This document shows, one piece after another, positions 26,851 to 39,806 of a stretch of DNA of 64,000 bases (its first letter is position 1; each line of letters begins with the position of its first letter). The DNA is from Brugia malayi (taxonomy: Eukaryota > Nematoda > Chromadorea > Rhabditida > Onchocercidae). Both the position numbers and the translations under genes were made by a program. The stretch spans positions 11,964,501 to 12,028,500 of the forward strand of contig NW_025062476.1 in assembly GCF_000002995.4 (NCBI RefSeq). The letters run 5' to 3'. Below the pieces are notes generated by a model. The model was not told the origin of the DNA and did no database searches. It worked only from the letters and a program-made list of their open reading frames with translations.

Positions 26851-27262
26851 AACAAATTTTGCATATTAAATTTTTAATTATCATTAACTGATTGGATGAA
26901 AAGATTAAACAAAACAAAAATAAAATCAATTTTCTAGTCATTTCAATAATATATTGTTGATAGTGTCTCATTAGCTACTATTATTGTGATTATTATTATC
27001 ATTATTATCATTGTTATTATTATTACCAGTCATTGTTTTTATAACATTATTATTATCACTATCATTATTATTATTATTATTATTATCATTATTATTGTTA
27101 TTATTATTATCATTGTTACTATTATTACCATTATTATCATTATTATCATTGTTACCATTATAACAGTCATTATTTTTATAACATTATTGTTATCACTATT
27201 ATTATTATTATTATTATTGTTACTATTATTATCATTATTATTAATCGTTATCATTAGCTTCC
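26851..27262. repeat. Duplicated segment, copy A (with ATT/ATC microsatellite)
   Basis: About 130 bp of unique sequence (starting AACAAATTTTGCATATTAAA) followed by a long ATT/ATC/GTT microsatellite closely matches 59493-59945. The shared unique part includes GATTGGATGAAAAGATTAAA and AGTGTCTCATTAGCTACT. Copy A lacks a 31-bp stretch present in copy B. The Ile/Leu-rich frame at 26986-27411 is the repeat's translation. Confidence 0.85.
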
Positions 27263-28492
27263 ATGCAACATTTGCTGAATTATATGTTTATGATAAATAT
27301 TATATTATTATTAAAATGAAAAATTATTTTATTTTTCAATATGTAATTTTTTTATCTTCCACCAAAAATAACAGTGATAATGATAGCAGCGATAATATAA
27401 ATAGTAATTAATGCAATAGTAATAATATTAGTACTATTAATAATAATAATAATAACAATAATATTATTAATTAATAATAATAGTAAATATTAGTTATTAG
27501 TATTGAAAAAATAAAAAATAAAAAAAAATAAAAGAAAACAATATTTGTTATTTAAGAATGAAAAAAAAATTTATTCTCAATAAGAATATTTTATTTAATT
27601 AATTTTATTCAATCAATCAATCAATAAATCAATAAATCAAATTATTTTACTTCAATTTTCTTTTTTTTTTTCTTTTTTTCTTCCTACAAGCTGCAAAAAT
27701 TATTACAATTACAATTTTTATAAAATTCAAAGCAAAAAAACAAAAAACAAAAAACAAAAAACAAAAAACGGAAACGAAAAAGAATGAAAAAGAACGAAAG
27801 AAAAAAAAAAAGAATGAAAAAATTTTTAATTTTTCTTAAAATATTATCCATTTTTCGTTGCTTTATTTTATTTCAAAAAATATTTACGCATTTGTGTAAT
27901 TTTTATAATTTACATTAATTTCATAATTTTAAATGACAAAAAAAAAAAAAAAAAATTGTTTTAATGGCATCAAATACTAATTGCAATTACAATTATTATT
28001 GAATAGAATGATAATTAGTTGTATGAATGAAAATGAAAAAAAATTTTAATTATTTGTTAACCTGTAATTAATGAATAATATTATATTAATTTAAAATTCT
28101 CAATAAAAAAAAAATTTAATTTGCAATGTTTGATTGAAATTTATAAATTTGAATCAGAAAATTTTGAAAGTAGTATCATTTAAATTTTCATAATTAAACT
28201 TTTGAAATATATTTGGAAATGGAAAAAGATATATTTAGAGAAAAAAAAAAAAAAGTTTCTTAAATGAAAAAGAAATTTCTAGATATTATTAAAAATAGAT
28301 TTCCTATGAGAAAAAAAATTTTTTTGTTTTTTGTTTAAATTTCATATTTAAAATTATGATGGAATATTAGCATAGTATTAGAATAATTAATTAATTAATT
28401 TTCTTTTTTATTTTCTCTTATCAGTTATGCTTTAAAATAGTATAATCACTAATTCTACCTTTTTTTTTTTTTTTGTTCTGATCAATTAAAAT

Positions 28493-28523
28493 ATTATTAT
28501 TACTATTGTTGTTATTATTATTA

Positions 28524-28566
<43 letters not shown>

Positions 28567-28574
28567 TATTATTA

Positions 28575-28623
<49 letters not shown>

Positions 28624-28676
28624 TATCAGTATTATTATTATTGTTAATATTATTATTATCACTATTATTATTTAAA
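28493..28676. repeat. (ATT)n microsatellite
   Basis: More than 40 mostly uninterrupted TTA/ATT units. The poly-Leu open frame starting at 28506 is its translation, and it runs into the ACGTG-rich patch downstream. Confidence 0.9.
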
Positions 28677-30404
28677 GTATTATGTGACAGTCATATCTCA
28701 ACCATATTTGAGTGCATGTTGACATTTTACACATTGGTCACGTGTGTAGGTGCGTTACAGGTGACTACAGATACGCACGTGTATACGTGGGCGTATATAT
28801 GTAGATGCATACATATAGCTATCGTATACGCAACAACGTGGATGTGAATGTGTATTCGTGGGTAGATATGGCGTACGTGAGTTTATATGAATGAGTGCTA
28901 AACGTGGATGTATTAGTGTATTAACAAAAGTCTGAGAGTTTATATATATACTTAAATACGTAACTTAAATTCATTAAGTTAATTACTTTAAGTAATGATA
29001 ATAGTAATAATAATAATAATTCCCGAGTAATTATTTCAGAATATTTTGAGTATATCATAGTGATAATTATTTGAATAATTTAGTGATATGTGTGATTGGC
29101 GTACTTAGTTACCCATATGAATGGATAAGTTTTTTTTTCTTTTTTGGTGTATTTACTTTAAAATATATATTTGTTACCCATAAATCGATAAGTTTTTTTT
29201 TTTTTTTTTTTTTAATAAATGGATATATATTTAAATTGTGGGCAAATAATTTGTTGAAATGTATATTTGATTATTTGAGGCATACATCCGATTGATTATT
29301 TAGAATGCTGTTTGTGTGAGTTTTTTAAAAGTATATTAATATTTATGGATAATTATATTTACTGGAAGAATAATTTTATTTGAAAAAAAAAAAAAAAAAA
29401 AAATTCATCCATTTCTATTAAATTTTTTTAGAAAAAAAAAATTAAAGTAAATATTTTACTTTTTCATCATTATGTAATACTTATAATATTTCATCAAATA
29501 TTGTTTTATTTCATTTCATCAAATAAATAAACAATTAATCTTTTTTTTTTTTAAAAAAAAAAAGCAATCATTCATTTCAAGTATTCAATTAATATATCAA
29601 TTAATTATTCTAAATTATACAACTAAACCAATAATTTTATTTCTAATCAAAAAAACCAATTAATATTTCCATTTCAAAAAAATTTTTTTTTCAACTTTCC
29701 ATAAATAATTAATCATTGTAAAGTGATTATTAACTTTATCATTATATTACCATAATAAAAAAAAAAAAAAAAAAAAAATTGTTTTCACAATCAAACTTTT
29801 TAATAAATAGTAAGTAACTAAGCTACAAACTAAGCTTTCATTTAAAAAAATTTTACTTAGCACTAAATTTTACTTTCCATTTTTAATTTGATTTCCTCAT
29901 AACCTAAACTTTTATCAATTATAATTTGTAATCAAAAATAGCTTTTTCAACTTTTTTTTTTTTCTCTTTGAATAATATTAAAGTAATTAAGAAAATTTCT
30001 CTTTTATCCATTATCCCACAATTTTTTTTTTTTCTTTTCTAAAAAGTTATTTCAGTTATTTGAAAAAAAAAAAAAAGTACACATTTCATTAAGTTAAATA
30101 TCAAATGAATTTTACTAAACTTTTTTATGCTTCGTTTCTTTTTTCTTCCCTCTAATTCTCTTTTTTTAAATTAGCTATATTAAATTAGCTATATCTTTTT
30201 TCTTCCCTCTTTTTTAAACTAAAAAATTTGATTTGTAAAAATTGGCAATTTAATTATGTTTTAGTTAAATTTAGTAATTTGAAATATTTGAATTCATGTT
30301 TACCTGAAATTTATTCATTTTTATTATATATGTATGCAGTAGTATGTTTTATATAAATATAAATTTATATTTATGTCTCACTTGAGATAGCTCCGATCGT
30401 GTGG

Positions 30405-30412
30405 TTACGTCA
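30405..30412 (+). promoter_or_regulatory. CRE-like site TTACGTCA upstream of the 30915 first exon
   Basis: TTACGTCA (reverse complement TGACGTAA, an ATF/CREB variant) lies about 500 bp before the ATG at 30915, within a G+C-richer patch (about 30370-30480) that could be a core promoter or untranslated exon. An in-frame stop follows the only ATG in the patch (30373, 5 codons). Function is inferred. Confidence 0.3.
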
Positions 30413-30623
30413 AATCGACAATCTCAGGTGGAGCAAATTACGGAGAAACTTACTTTTGCACCTGTACCTGTTCCGGTTTATTATTATTTACCTGATATAT
30501 ATTTATATATATATATTTATTTATATATATATTTATTTATTTCATATTCTTTTTTCCACTTAATTCACTTCCATTATTTAAAAAAAATTTTTTTTTCTTA
30601 CACTTTAATTTCTGTCTATATTC

Positions 30624-30628
<5 letters not shown>

Positions 30629-30654
<26 letters not shown>

Positions 30655-30667
30655 GCAACAACAACAA
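30629..30667. repeat. (CAA)n microsatellite
   Basis: About 12-13 CAA units. The poly-Gln in the frame starting at 30401 is its translation and is not called a protein, because that frame has no ATG and its middle part is a TATATA repeat. Confidence 0.85.
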
Positions 30668-30914
30668 AAAAAAAAATTTTCCTTTTTCCGTTTTTTAAAC
30701 ATTATTTTACTATAATTACTACTACACTACTATTACTATTTACTATTATTTACTATTATTACTACTATTTGTGCCTAAATATTTTGCAAATTTGTTGGCA
30801 CTAATTAGATAATTGGATTAATCATAAAGTGTGGAACGAAAAATTTTTTTTTTTTTTTTTGAAAAAATTCGTATTTGGACGAAATTTTTTTCACTGCGCT
30901 GAAAAATTTTCTAA

Positions 30915-30978
30915 ATGCTGAAATTTTTGAAGAAAAGTACAGAAGATCAGTCGAGCAGTAAGGATAAGTCAGGCACTT
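30915..30978 (+). CDS. kin-1: PKA-C alternative first exon (MLKFLKK...)
   Basis: ATG at 30915 gives 21 codons plus T: MLKFLKKSTEDQ, then a Ser/Lys/Asp-rich stretch ending in KSGT. The donor is ACTT/GTAAGT, an excellent consensus. The leftover T joins TT of exon 2 to give Phe, i.e. ...KSGTF-KEFLERAR, making a 357-aa isoform. The N-terminus has no Gly2 and so is not myristoylated. A hydrophobic-basic start (MLKFLKK) followed by a hydrophilic stretch could form a short amphipathic helix. A MLKFLK-type start is what I recall for a Caenorhabditis KIN-1 isoform (memory, not a search). The intron to exon 2 would be 20.0 kb. The patch is visibly less AT-rich than its flanks, supporting coding. Confidence 0.75.
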
Positions 30979-33900
30979 GTAAGTTTAAATTTTTTTTTTA
31001 AATATTTCATTTTTGACTATTTAACAATTTTTAGTTATTTATTTGTTTTTTGCTTCTTTTTTTTTTTTTTTTTTTTTTTTTGTTTATTTTCATTTTTATT
31101 TATTAGCAGTAAAAAGATAAGCCATGATGTACTTGTAAGCTTTATTTTTGAAACATTTCATCTGACTATTTTAAAATTTTTCACTGATTTATTTGTTTAT
31201 TTTTTATTTATTGTTTTATAAATATTACATGTTGGAAGTTATAACAAATATAGAATTGTCATTTATGCCATTTTAATTAGCATTTTTTTCACCTTTTTTT
31301 CTTTTCTCTTTTTTTGTCAATTTTTAAATTTGTCTTAAAATATATTTTTATTGAATCCATTTGACCAGTATAAGATAAATAATACGTAAAATTTAACTTA
31401 TTAATTAATACATTAATAATGAATTAGCTTTTTTTCACTTTGACCCATACAGTAATTAATTAATTAATTAATTATTCCCCAATAAAACTTCTAATTGTCA
31501 ACAAGTTTTTTATCGTTTTTCATTCTTATTCTAAGTATGAATGATTTTAAAGATAAGTGAACTTGTTTTTTTTTTTTTTTTTTAAAATAAAAAAATATTT
31601 TTTATTTCATCAATTAGTTCATTTTTTTTTTTGACCATTTCCATATTTTTTTGAATATATATAAACTTCTATAATTAATAATTTATATCACTTAAAACTG
31701 ATATGAAGTTACTTTCTTTTGCAAGAAAGGTAAAAGTATGTTTACTGAAGCAAACATTTATTTTAAATTGATTATCCTACAATTTTAATACCAATAATCA
31801 ATTTCTTTCTTTAATCATTTAATTATTTTTTTTAATTTTTTAATTATATCTTGTAATTTTAATAGCAATAATCAATTTTTTTTTAATTTCCCGTTAAATT
31901 ATTGTAAACTATTATTAAGTTATTAATTAAATATATAATAATGTTATAGTTTGATATGTAATTATAAATTGTAATATGATAAAATCAGTATTTAAATATA
32001 TATAATATTAATTATTACTTAATTCCAGTAATTAATATTTAATATTTTTCATTTTTGCAAATTATTGCATTAACTTTTTACTGCGGAAAATTTTTTTTTT
32101 GAGTACTAAGTTTTATTGATTATTTTTTGATGAGTTTAACAATAAAATAAATGAATTATATTAAAAAAAAATTTTAATTTTCTTCTGATATATTAAAAGT
32201 GAAATTTATTCGAAAATTGTTAATCGTTTTAATTTGAATATTTTATGTAATAATTTTCATTTCACTCTGTTTTTCCTTTTTTTTTTCTGTTTTTTAGCTT
32301 ATTTTTTTTTATGAATTATTGCTAATTTTCTTTCTTTCTTTGTTTGTAAAAATAAATAAATAAATATTTAATAATTAATTTTTGTGATGATTAATAGCAA
32401 ATTATCAAAATATTATTTATTATTAATTATATTTTATATATGATATTAATATTTCTATTTTCATTACATTTATATTTTTCAATCTTTCACTGAATAGCTT
32501 TTTATTTCGTTTTATCAATGAAAATTTTTTATTAAATTTCTATTCCAAAAATCCAAATTTTTAAATGACAAATTTAAATGTTAAAAGAAAACATATTTAA
32601 ATAGCAGCGTGTAGTTGTGATAAATGCCTTTTAAAATTAAATTGTGGCACAAAAATTGTTAAAATATTTAAATGTTAAAAAATTTTTAATTTAATATTAC
32701 AAACATTTTTTTTTTTGTGTTTTACTTCTATAATTTTTGGTTTTCGTTTCATTTTAATAAAATAATTTAAAAAATTTTCACATGTTAATTAATTGGAAAT
32801 ATTTATTAATCTGTAAAAAAGTGAGATGAAATGAAATAAATGAATGAATGTGTGTGATTATTTGTAAACATTTGATAAAACTTTTTGTTGACATATTTTT
32901 GAAATTTAAAAAAAAAAAAAGAAAAAGCAAATGACAGATTAACAGCCTTCATTCACTATTATATTAAATAGCAAATTTAAAATTTTAATTTTTTTAATTG
33001 GCAATTAATGGATGGGAAAGAATAATTAATTCTTTTCTGTAATGGAAAATAGAATTTCATATTAATTCGAAATTGATAATTTATTTAAAAAATTGGAAAG
33101 AGTAGAAAAAAGAAGCGAAAAAAAAATTTGTGTTTATCTTTTTAAGAATATATTTTAAAAATAAAATTTAATTGCAAATCTTGAAGTTCCATATTTTTTA
33201 CTATTTTAGAATTTGAAAATTTAATTTCATATAAATTTGCTATTCATTTGTTTAGTTTTTTTTTTTTTTTCCATTTCATTTCTCATTTGTAAATAAACAA
33301 ATTTATTAATCTATTACTTACTTTATCTTACTTACTTTGTCATACTTACTTTATCTATTTACTAAATTTATTTGCAGGGAAATTTACATATTCATGGATA
33401 TTTTTCAGTTTTTTTGCTTTCATTATTTACTATTAAATGATTTGTAATAAATATTTTTTTAAATAAACATATTTCATTTATAATTTGTTTATTTTTTCGC
33501 CCTATTATTTTTATTTTATCCTTTTTTTTTATTTATTTTTTTCTAATGAAACAAAGAAATTCAAATGGATTGAATTAATAAATTAATATTCGATATATAA
33601 ATGTTTTTTTTTTTTTTTTTCATTTATTCATCAAATATTAAAAATGAAAAATGAAGCATCAAATATTAAAAAATGAAGCAAATATTAAAAATGAAGCTTT
33701 TCATTTATTCATCAAATATATATTAAAAAATGAAAATTATTTCTCATTTAATTAAAATTAACTTAGCTAAGTTACTTTTTTTCAGTATTTCAGTATAATT
33801 AATGTAATTTATTTCTGATTTTATATTATGTAAAAAAAACGAGCGGAAATTGTCATAGCCATAATATAATTTCCCATAATAATTTCAATTTTCCACAATT

Positions 33901-34651
33901 AAAATAGCAAAAAAGTTATTCTTTTCATTCCGCTTTATTTTACTTTTTATAATCAGTAAAATTTATATTAATTAATTAAGTAATTTATTTATTCATTTTT
34001 GACAATCGATTTTAATGTTAAATGTCTTTTTTATATATAAACGAAAAAAATTTTTACCCTTTTCTCTCCCTACAATCAATTTTAATTTGAATTCTTGAAA
34101 ATTGCTGCTATATTCTCATTGACTTCTTTTTTCTTTTTTTTTTTGTTTTTTTTTTGATTAAATTAAAAAAAAAAAGTTATTTTCTAATTTGCACAAATAT
34201 TTTAAATTGATTTACAAATAAATTAATAGATATATTTATTAAAAATCAACAAAAAATAGCATATCACTATTTTTTTTTAACTTAAAAACTTTTCTATTTC
34301 ATTTCATTTCTTGCATTTTTTTTTCTGTTCAATTTTAAAATTACTTTTAATTTCACACAAAAAAAGAGAAAGTTTTGATAATTTATATAATTATGGACAA
34401 TTAACTCATTTATTTATTTAACAAATTGTTGTTTGGATTGTTGATTAGCTTTAATTTTAAACGTTTTGGTAAAAGAAAAAAACATTTTCTTTTTTCAATA
34501 AACAATAAATACTCTTTTACAATAAACAAATTTACAATAAATACAATAAACAATCATATTTGATATATAATTTTGCAAACTTTTTTGAGAAATATAAATT
34601 ATATTTTAAATTTGTTATTTTTTAGCAATTCAATCACCTAAGAATTTCATA

Positions 34652-35010
34652 TGATACCCATAAGTATATATACCCATAAGATACCCATAAGTATATATAC
34701 CCATAAGTATATATATCCATAAGATACCCATAAGTATATATATCCATAAGATACCCATAAGTATATATATATATCCATAAGATATCCATAAGATATCCAT
34801 AAGTATATATATCCATAAGATACCCATAAGTATATATACCCATAAGATATCCATAAGTATATATATCCATAAGATACCCATAAGTATATATACCCATAAG
34901 ATATATATCCATAAGATACCCATAAGTATATATACCCATAAGATATTCATAAGTATATATATCCATAAGATACCCATAAGTATATATATCCATAAGATAC
35001 CCATAAGATC
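34652..35010. repeat. 27-bp tandem array (GATACCCATAA / GTATATATATCCATAA)
   Basis: About 13 imperfect copies of a 27-bp unit made of an 11-bp and a 16-bp half. Because 27 is divisible by 3, the - strand stays open in two frames over 120 codons (MGILWIYIL repeats and MDIYTYGYL repeats). No other coding sign exists, so these frames are treated as repeat artefacts. Confidence 0.9.
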
Positions 35011-35580
35011 GACCTTTTTTCCTCTTTTTTATTTTTTAAAAAAATAATTCGAAATAAGAAATAAATAAATTAATTTGAGGTGGAAAGGAAGAAGAAATGT
35101 AGGATTAATGATAATAAGTTAAAAAAAAAAAAAAAAAAAAAACAAAAACGCATAAAAATTTTGCGCAAATGGAAACTCTGTGAAGAGAGAGAGAGAAACC
35201 GATAGAAAGAAAAAGAGAAAAAAGTTAATAAAAAAAAATCAGCAAATATTTATATTTGTTAAATAATATTTTTGTTAAAAATAGCAATAAATAATTATCT
35301 GATTATTATTATTATTATTAACGGATTTTTTCTTTTTTTTTTTCATCATATCTTTTATATATTTGATACAATAATTTCCGGTTTAAAATTTCCGGTTTAT
35401 TTATGTGAGAAAGCGATAATTTTCTTTTTTTTTTACCACAAAAACATATTTAAAATGTATGTAATTATAGTGGAATAAATCCGATTTTTTAAATTTGAAA
35501 ATTATTTCAAAATGTGAAATTTCTACGCCTAAATAAAATTAAATAATAGTCAACAATTAATAATAGATAATAAATAATTA

Positions 35581-35642
<62 letters not shown>

Positions 35643-35698
35643 TATTATTATTTATTATTATTATATTATTATTATTTTTTTATTATTATTATTATTAA
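35581..35698. repeat. (ATT)n microsatellite
   Basis: Long ATT run with a few interruptions, ending at AACAGGG. Confidence 0.9.
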
Positions 35699-37322
35699 CA
35701 GGGATTGTTATTAAATAACTAATAATTTTATGCTATAAATATTTTAGAATTTTATCATTACATAAAAATAAAGATTAAAATAAAAAATATGAAAAAAAAT
35801 AAAACATAAAAATTACATAAAAATGATCCATCAAATAGCAAATTTCTTTTTGTTTAAAATAATTTTTAAATTTTGAAAACTGGAAACAAAAAAGAGGAAA
35901 AAAAATAAAAATTTCATATTGATCAAATGAAATGGAATTTGAAAATTGATAAGAATGAAAATTTTGATTTCATTTAGTTAATGGAAGAAAAAAGAAAAAT
36001 TAATTTATTCAATTATAAATTTAATTTCTTAGCAAAAATTAATCAATTCCGTTTCTCAGTTAATTAAAATAATTAGTGAATAATATTTAGTTTACTGCAA
36101 TTTTTTCATATTTTTAGCTTATTTTTATGATTCATTACTGATTTTTTTTTTCTTTTTTTATTTTTCTGTAAAAAAAAAAAAAGAAAATATTTATGAGAAT
36201 TTATTTATTTTTTCCTCCAATTCTATTTATACATTCATTTTTATTTATTCGTTTAAAAAAATCTATTGATAGCAATTTATTTTAATCATTTCATTTTTAT
36301 TTCCTTTCTTTATTTCTTTTTACATCATCAATAATTAAATAAAATATTTAGGAATTAAATTAACCTTCATTTTTTGTTTTTCCTTTTTGTTACTAAATTT
36401 TTTAAGTATTCAAGTATTCTTTTTTTAAGTATTTTTAAGTAGTCAAGTATTCCTATTTCTAAGTATTTAAGCATTCTTTTTTTTTTTAAGAATTTCTTTC
36501 ATCTTATTTTTTTTTTTTACTTCCACTTCTAAACAATACCTTTTTTTTCTTTAAAAAAAAAAAGATATTATTTATTAATTAAATTAAATTACAACAAATA
36601 GATTGTCTTAATGGTTTTTCAATCATTTAGAAGAGAAAAAAAACTTTTATTTTTTTTGTAGAACTATTTGAACTTTTCTAAAGATAAATAAATAATCAAG
36701 AAAAAAAAAAATTTTTTTTTCTTAGTAAAAAAAAGAAATTAAAAAATTGAAAATCAAAGGGAGAGAGAGAGAGAAAGAGGAACTAATGAGAATTTTCAAC
36801 TTTAAATTTAAATTTTTTTTTTTTTTAACTTAATTTTTTTTTCCTAAAAAAAAAGAGGAAATTCAAACATAAATAATATTTTCCCATTATTCAACAATGA
36901 TAAATGATAATCTTTAATTGATATTTTCTATTTTAAAAAATAAATTTTTTATTTAGATTGAACTTTATTGAAATTTTAAAATAACCACACAAAATTTTTT
37001 AAATTCAATAAAACTCGCAAAAAAAAAAAAAAAAAATAAATAAATAATAAAAATAAAATTTCACTTCTATTAATGATTTATAATTTGATGATAATATTAA
37101 TAAAAAGAAAAGATATAATTATTTAATAAAGATGTCCTAAAATTTAACCTTGTCACCAGTAAATGTCACCTTTTGTCATATTGTACGGTCACAAATGTTC
37201 AACATTATCTTTTCTATCTTCTCTATCCATTTATTCATTCATATGTTCTCCCCACATTATTCAAAATTTTATTTAAATTTAACAATTGCTAAATTTATCC
37301 TCAAAAAAAGAGAAAAAAAATG

Positions 37323-37402
37323 ATTCGATCGATCTAATCAATTACTACTGATTGGATCGATCGATCTAATCAATTACTACTGATTGGATCAATCGATTTA
37401 AT
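37323..37402. repeat. 32-bp direct repeat with internal hairpin
   Basis: Two and a half copies of a 32-bp unit containing GATCTAATCAATTACTACTG and ATTGGATCGATC. Within each unit TCTAATCA and TGATTGGA can pair (one mismatch), giving a hairpin series. Confidence 0.7.
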
Positions 37403-38051
37403 TAATTCATTCAGTTAATACATCTATTTTTCTAATATTATTGCTAATTTAGCAAAATTTTCTCACTCATTTCTAACTCATAAATTACAATTTTACTTTA
37501 TCAATTCTATCATTTTTTTTTAACATTTAATTCTATTTTATGCATAATCTTTCATCCATCTTTTTATCATTCTTATCATTTTATCAATTTTTGAATTAAA
37601 ACTCTATCAAATCATTCTTTCTAATTTTCTAACTTTTTATTCTTTTTTTTTTTAGTTTCTTAACATTTTTCTCCTATTTGTGTCTTCTTTCTTCCTTTTT
37701 TCTACTACTAAAACAAAAAAAAAAAAAAAGACAATCCAACAAATTTAAATAATTTTTGATAAAATTTATAAATTTTTAGCTATTCGTTCCACAACCACTA
37801 AATTGCAAGTGTTAAAATGCTTTATTAGGCTAAGCAATTCTGTTGATATTTTTGATCGATTTAATTCAAATTGTTTTTGTCACTTTTGTTTTTTTTTTTT
37901 TTCTTTTCAAAAGTTTATCTTCAGATTTTAGCTTTATTATTATTGATTAAATTGTAATTATTATTAATTAATTAATTAAGATTTAAAAAGACATATTCTT
38001 AGTTTATTATATTCCGAATTAATAGAAAAATAAACATCTAAACAAGCACAC

Positions 38052-38224
38052 TTACGTCAAAAATAAGCATACATACGCACACATTATTAAATATTTATTA
38101 CTTAAATAATTATTATTAAATATTTGCTTTTTCTGATCATTTTTTTTTCTCTCTTATTAAATGTTATTTTACACTTTTCTTACGTAACGTATACTTGTAA
38201 ATACGTGTGAGTGCATTTACGTAA
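38052..38224 (+). promoter_or_regulatory. Cluster of bZIP-type sites (TTACGTCA, 2x TTACGTAA)
   Basis: TTACGTCA is at 38052-38059, and perfect palindromes TTACGTAA are at 38180-38187 and 38217-38224, centres 37 bp apart. TTACGTAA is the PAR/CES-2-type bZIP core and TTACGTCA is a CRE variant. The cluster lies about 2.1 kb upstream of the long first exon at 40306. The sites are seen directly; use as a promoter element is inference. Confidence 0.3.
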
Positions 38225-39657
38225 AGAACGTAAAATTTGTGTGAAAAAAGAGTGTAAGTTAAAAATGAAAGAGAAAATGAATTAATTATTTTATACTTAT
38301 TAATTTTAAAAAAAACATTGAACAAACATTTGATATTTTATTAGCTATTCTCTCATATATATTTAAAATTTTTCTTTTCTAAAAAGTCAAATTTTTGTAA
38401 TTTTTAATGTAATATTTTCTTTCCAGCATAATAATCATTTCTTGCTTTTATTGCTAATTTAACAGTTTAAAAGTTGGAAGAAAAAAAGTTTTAAAAGAAC
38501 AAACAAATAAATAAAATAAATAAAACATTTATATGCATTAAGCTTACATATATAGCATGCTTATGTGTAAACAAGAATGCAATGCAACATGCATACTGCA
38601 ATAAACAGTAGTCTTGCAAATAGCATAATGAATGCATATCTGTTGTGTGCATGCATTTTTTTTGTAACGTATCTATTGCATGCATGCATTTTTTATTACA
38701 ATCAAAAAAGCATACATTCTATTATGTATATTTATTAATGTATGTATGTTTATTTTTGTTCATCTAATGGATCATACCTCTGGCCTTATTGATTGATTGA
38801 TTGATCAGGTCATCACTTATTTGTACTAAATGGCGTAACTGTATTTATTGATTGATTGATTAACTCGAATCATATTTTATTGGTTAACGGATCATACATT
38901 TTCAGTGTTTTTTTTTTTTTATTGATAAGAAATCATTTATGTAATTTAAATGATTTAAAAGAAATTATTATGTGCAAACTTCAGTGCTGTTTTTGATATT
39001 TGATATGAGTAAAATTGAAAAATATAGGAGAGGGAGAGGGAGAGAGAGAAGGAAAGGGAAGAAAGTTTTATTTTCTCATCTCTTTACTCAGTTAATTTCT
39101 ATTTTTCTTTCTTTTCCTATATTAATAGATCAGTTTGTGAAAAGCTAAAAATTGTTTCATTTAAGTAATAAACAAGAAAAAGAATTTTTAAAAAAGAGAA
39201 GAAAACCTCAAACTAAACAACAAAGTTTGTAATTTAATTAAAGAAAAGTAAAATAAATAAAAAGTAGAAAACAAGAGAAAAAAAAAACGTGAAAATGAAA
39301 GGAAAAATAAGGAAATAAGATAAAAGTAACGAAATGTGATGAATAAATTTAAAAAAGAAAACGAAAGTAGAAGAGGGAAAGAGGGAGAAAGAGGAAAGAG
39401 AAATAGTGAGAAATAGTGATGATAAGGAAGAGATGAAAGGGAGGATTGATTTTTTTAATCAAAAGAATTAATAAAATTATTATTGGTATTCCATTAATTT
39501 TGTGATCATTTAATTTTTCTATTTTGTATGATAATTAAGTGATTAATTAATTTCACTAATTAATTAAGATGATTGAGTACCATAACTGGATGCAAAAGAA
39601 GCAGAAATAAGTTGGCAAAGTTGATTAATTTTATTTTTTTTTTTTTGCTAAATCATC

Positions 39658-39750
39658 CATTCATCATCGTCATCATCGTTATTCATTGCTATTAATCATC
39701 ATCATCATCATCATCATCGTCGTCATCACTATCATCATCATCATTCATCA
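39658..39750. repeat. ATC/ATCGTC trinucleotide repeat
   Basis: Runs of CAT/ATC with CGTCGTC interruptions, just upstream of the presumed 5' UTR of the 40306 exon. Confidence 0.8.
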
Positions 39751-39806
39751 AATTTGTATTTTATTTCATTTTGTTTCGTTGCGATAAAAGTGCGATATGG
39801 ATGTCT

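Larger units (their letters stand above)
9947..30914 (+). other. First intron, middle part: no supported gene
   Basis: Outside the repeats listed separately, this stretch is AT-rich with many poly-T/poly-A runs. The longest is about 54 T at 21007-21060. A TTCTAGGTAA string is repeated near 22938-22965. A G+C-richer island at 22361-22560 and an ACGTG-rich patch at 28680-28930 are the only compositional outliers besides 11.4-12.5 kb and 16.6-17.1 kb. No tRNA, rRNA or transposase-like frame was found. Confidence 0.6.

Noticed and set aside
26986..27411. 141-codon Ile/Leu frame
   Set aside because: Direct translation of an ATT/ATC microsatellite.
34630..35004. 124-codon - strand repeat protein
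   Set aside because: Explained by a 27-bp tandem unit; two frames are equally open and there is no promoter, splice or composition support.
35169..35179. METL frame next to GTGAAG
   Set aside because: Phase 2 junction gives a stop; only four codons.
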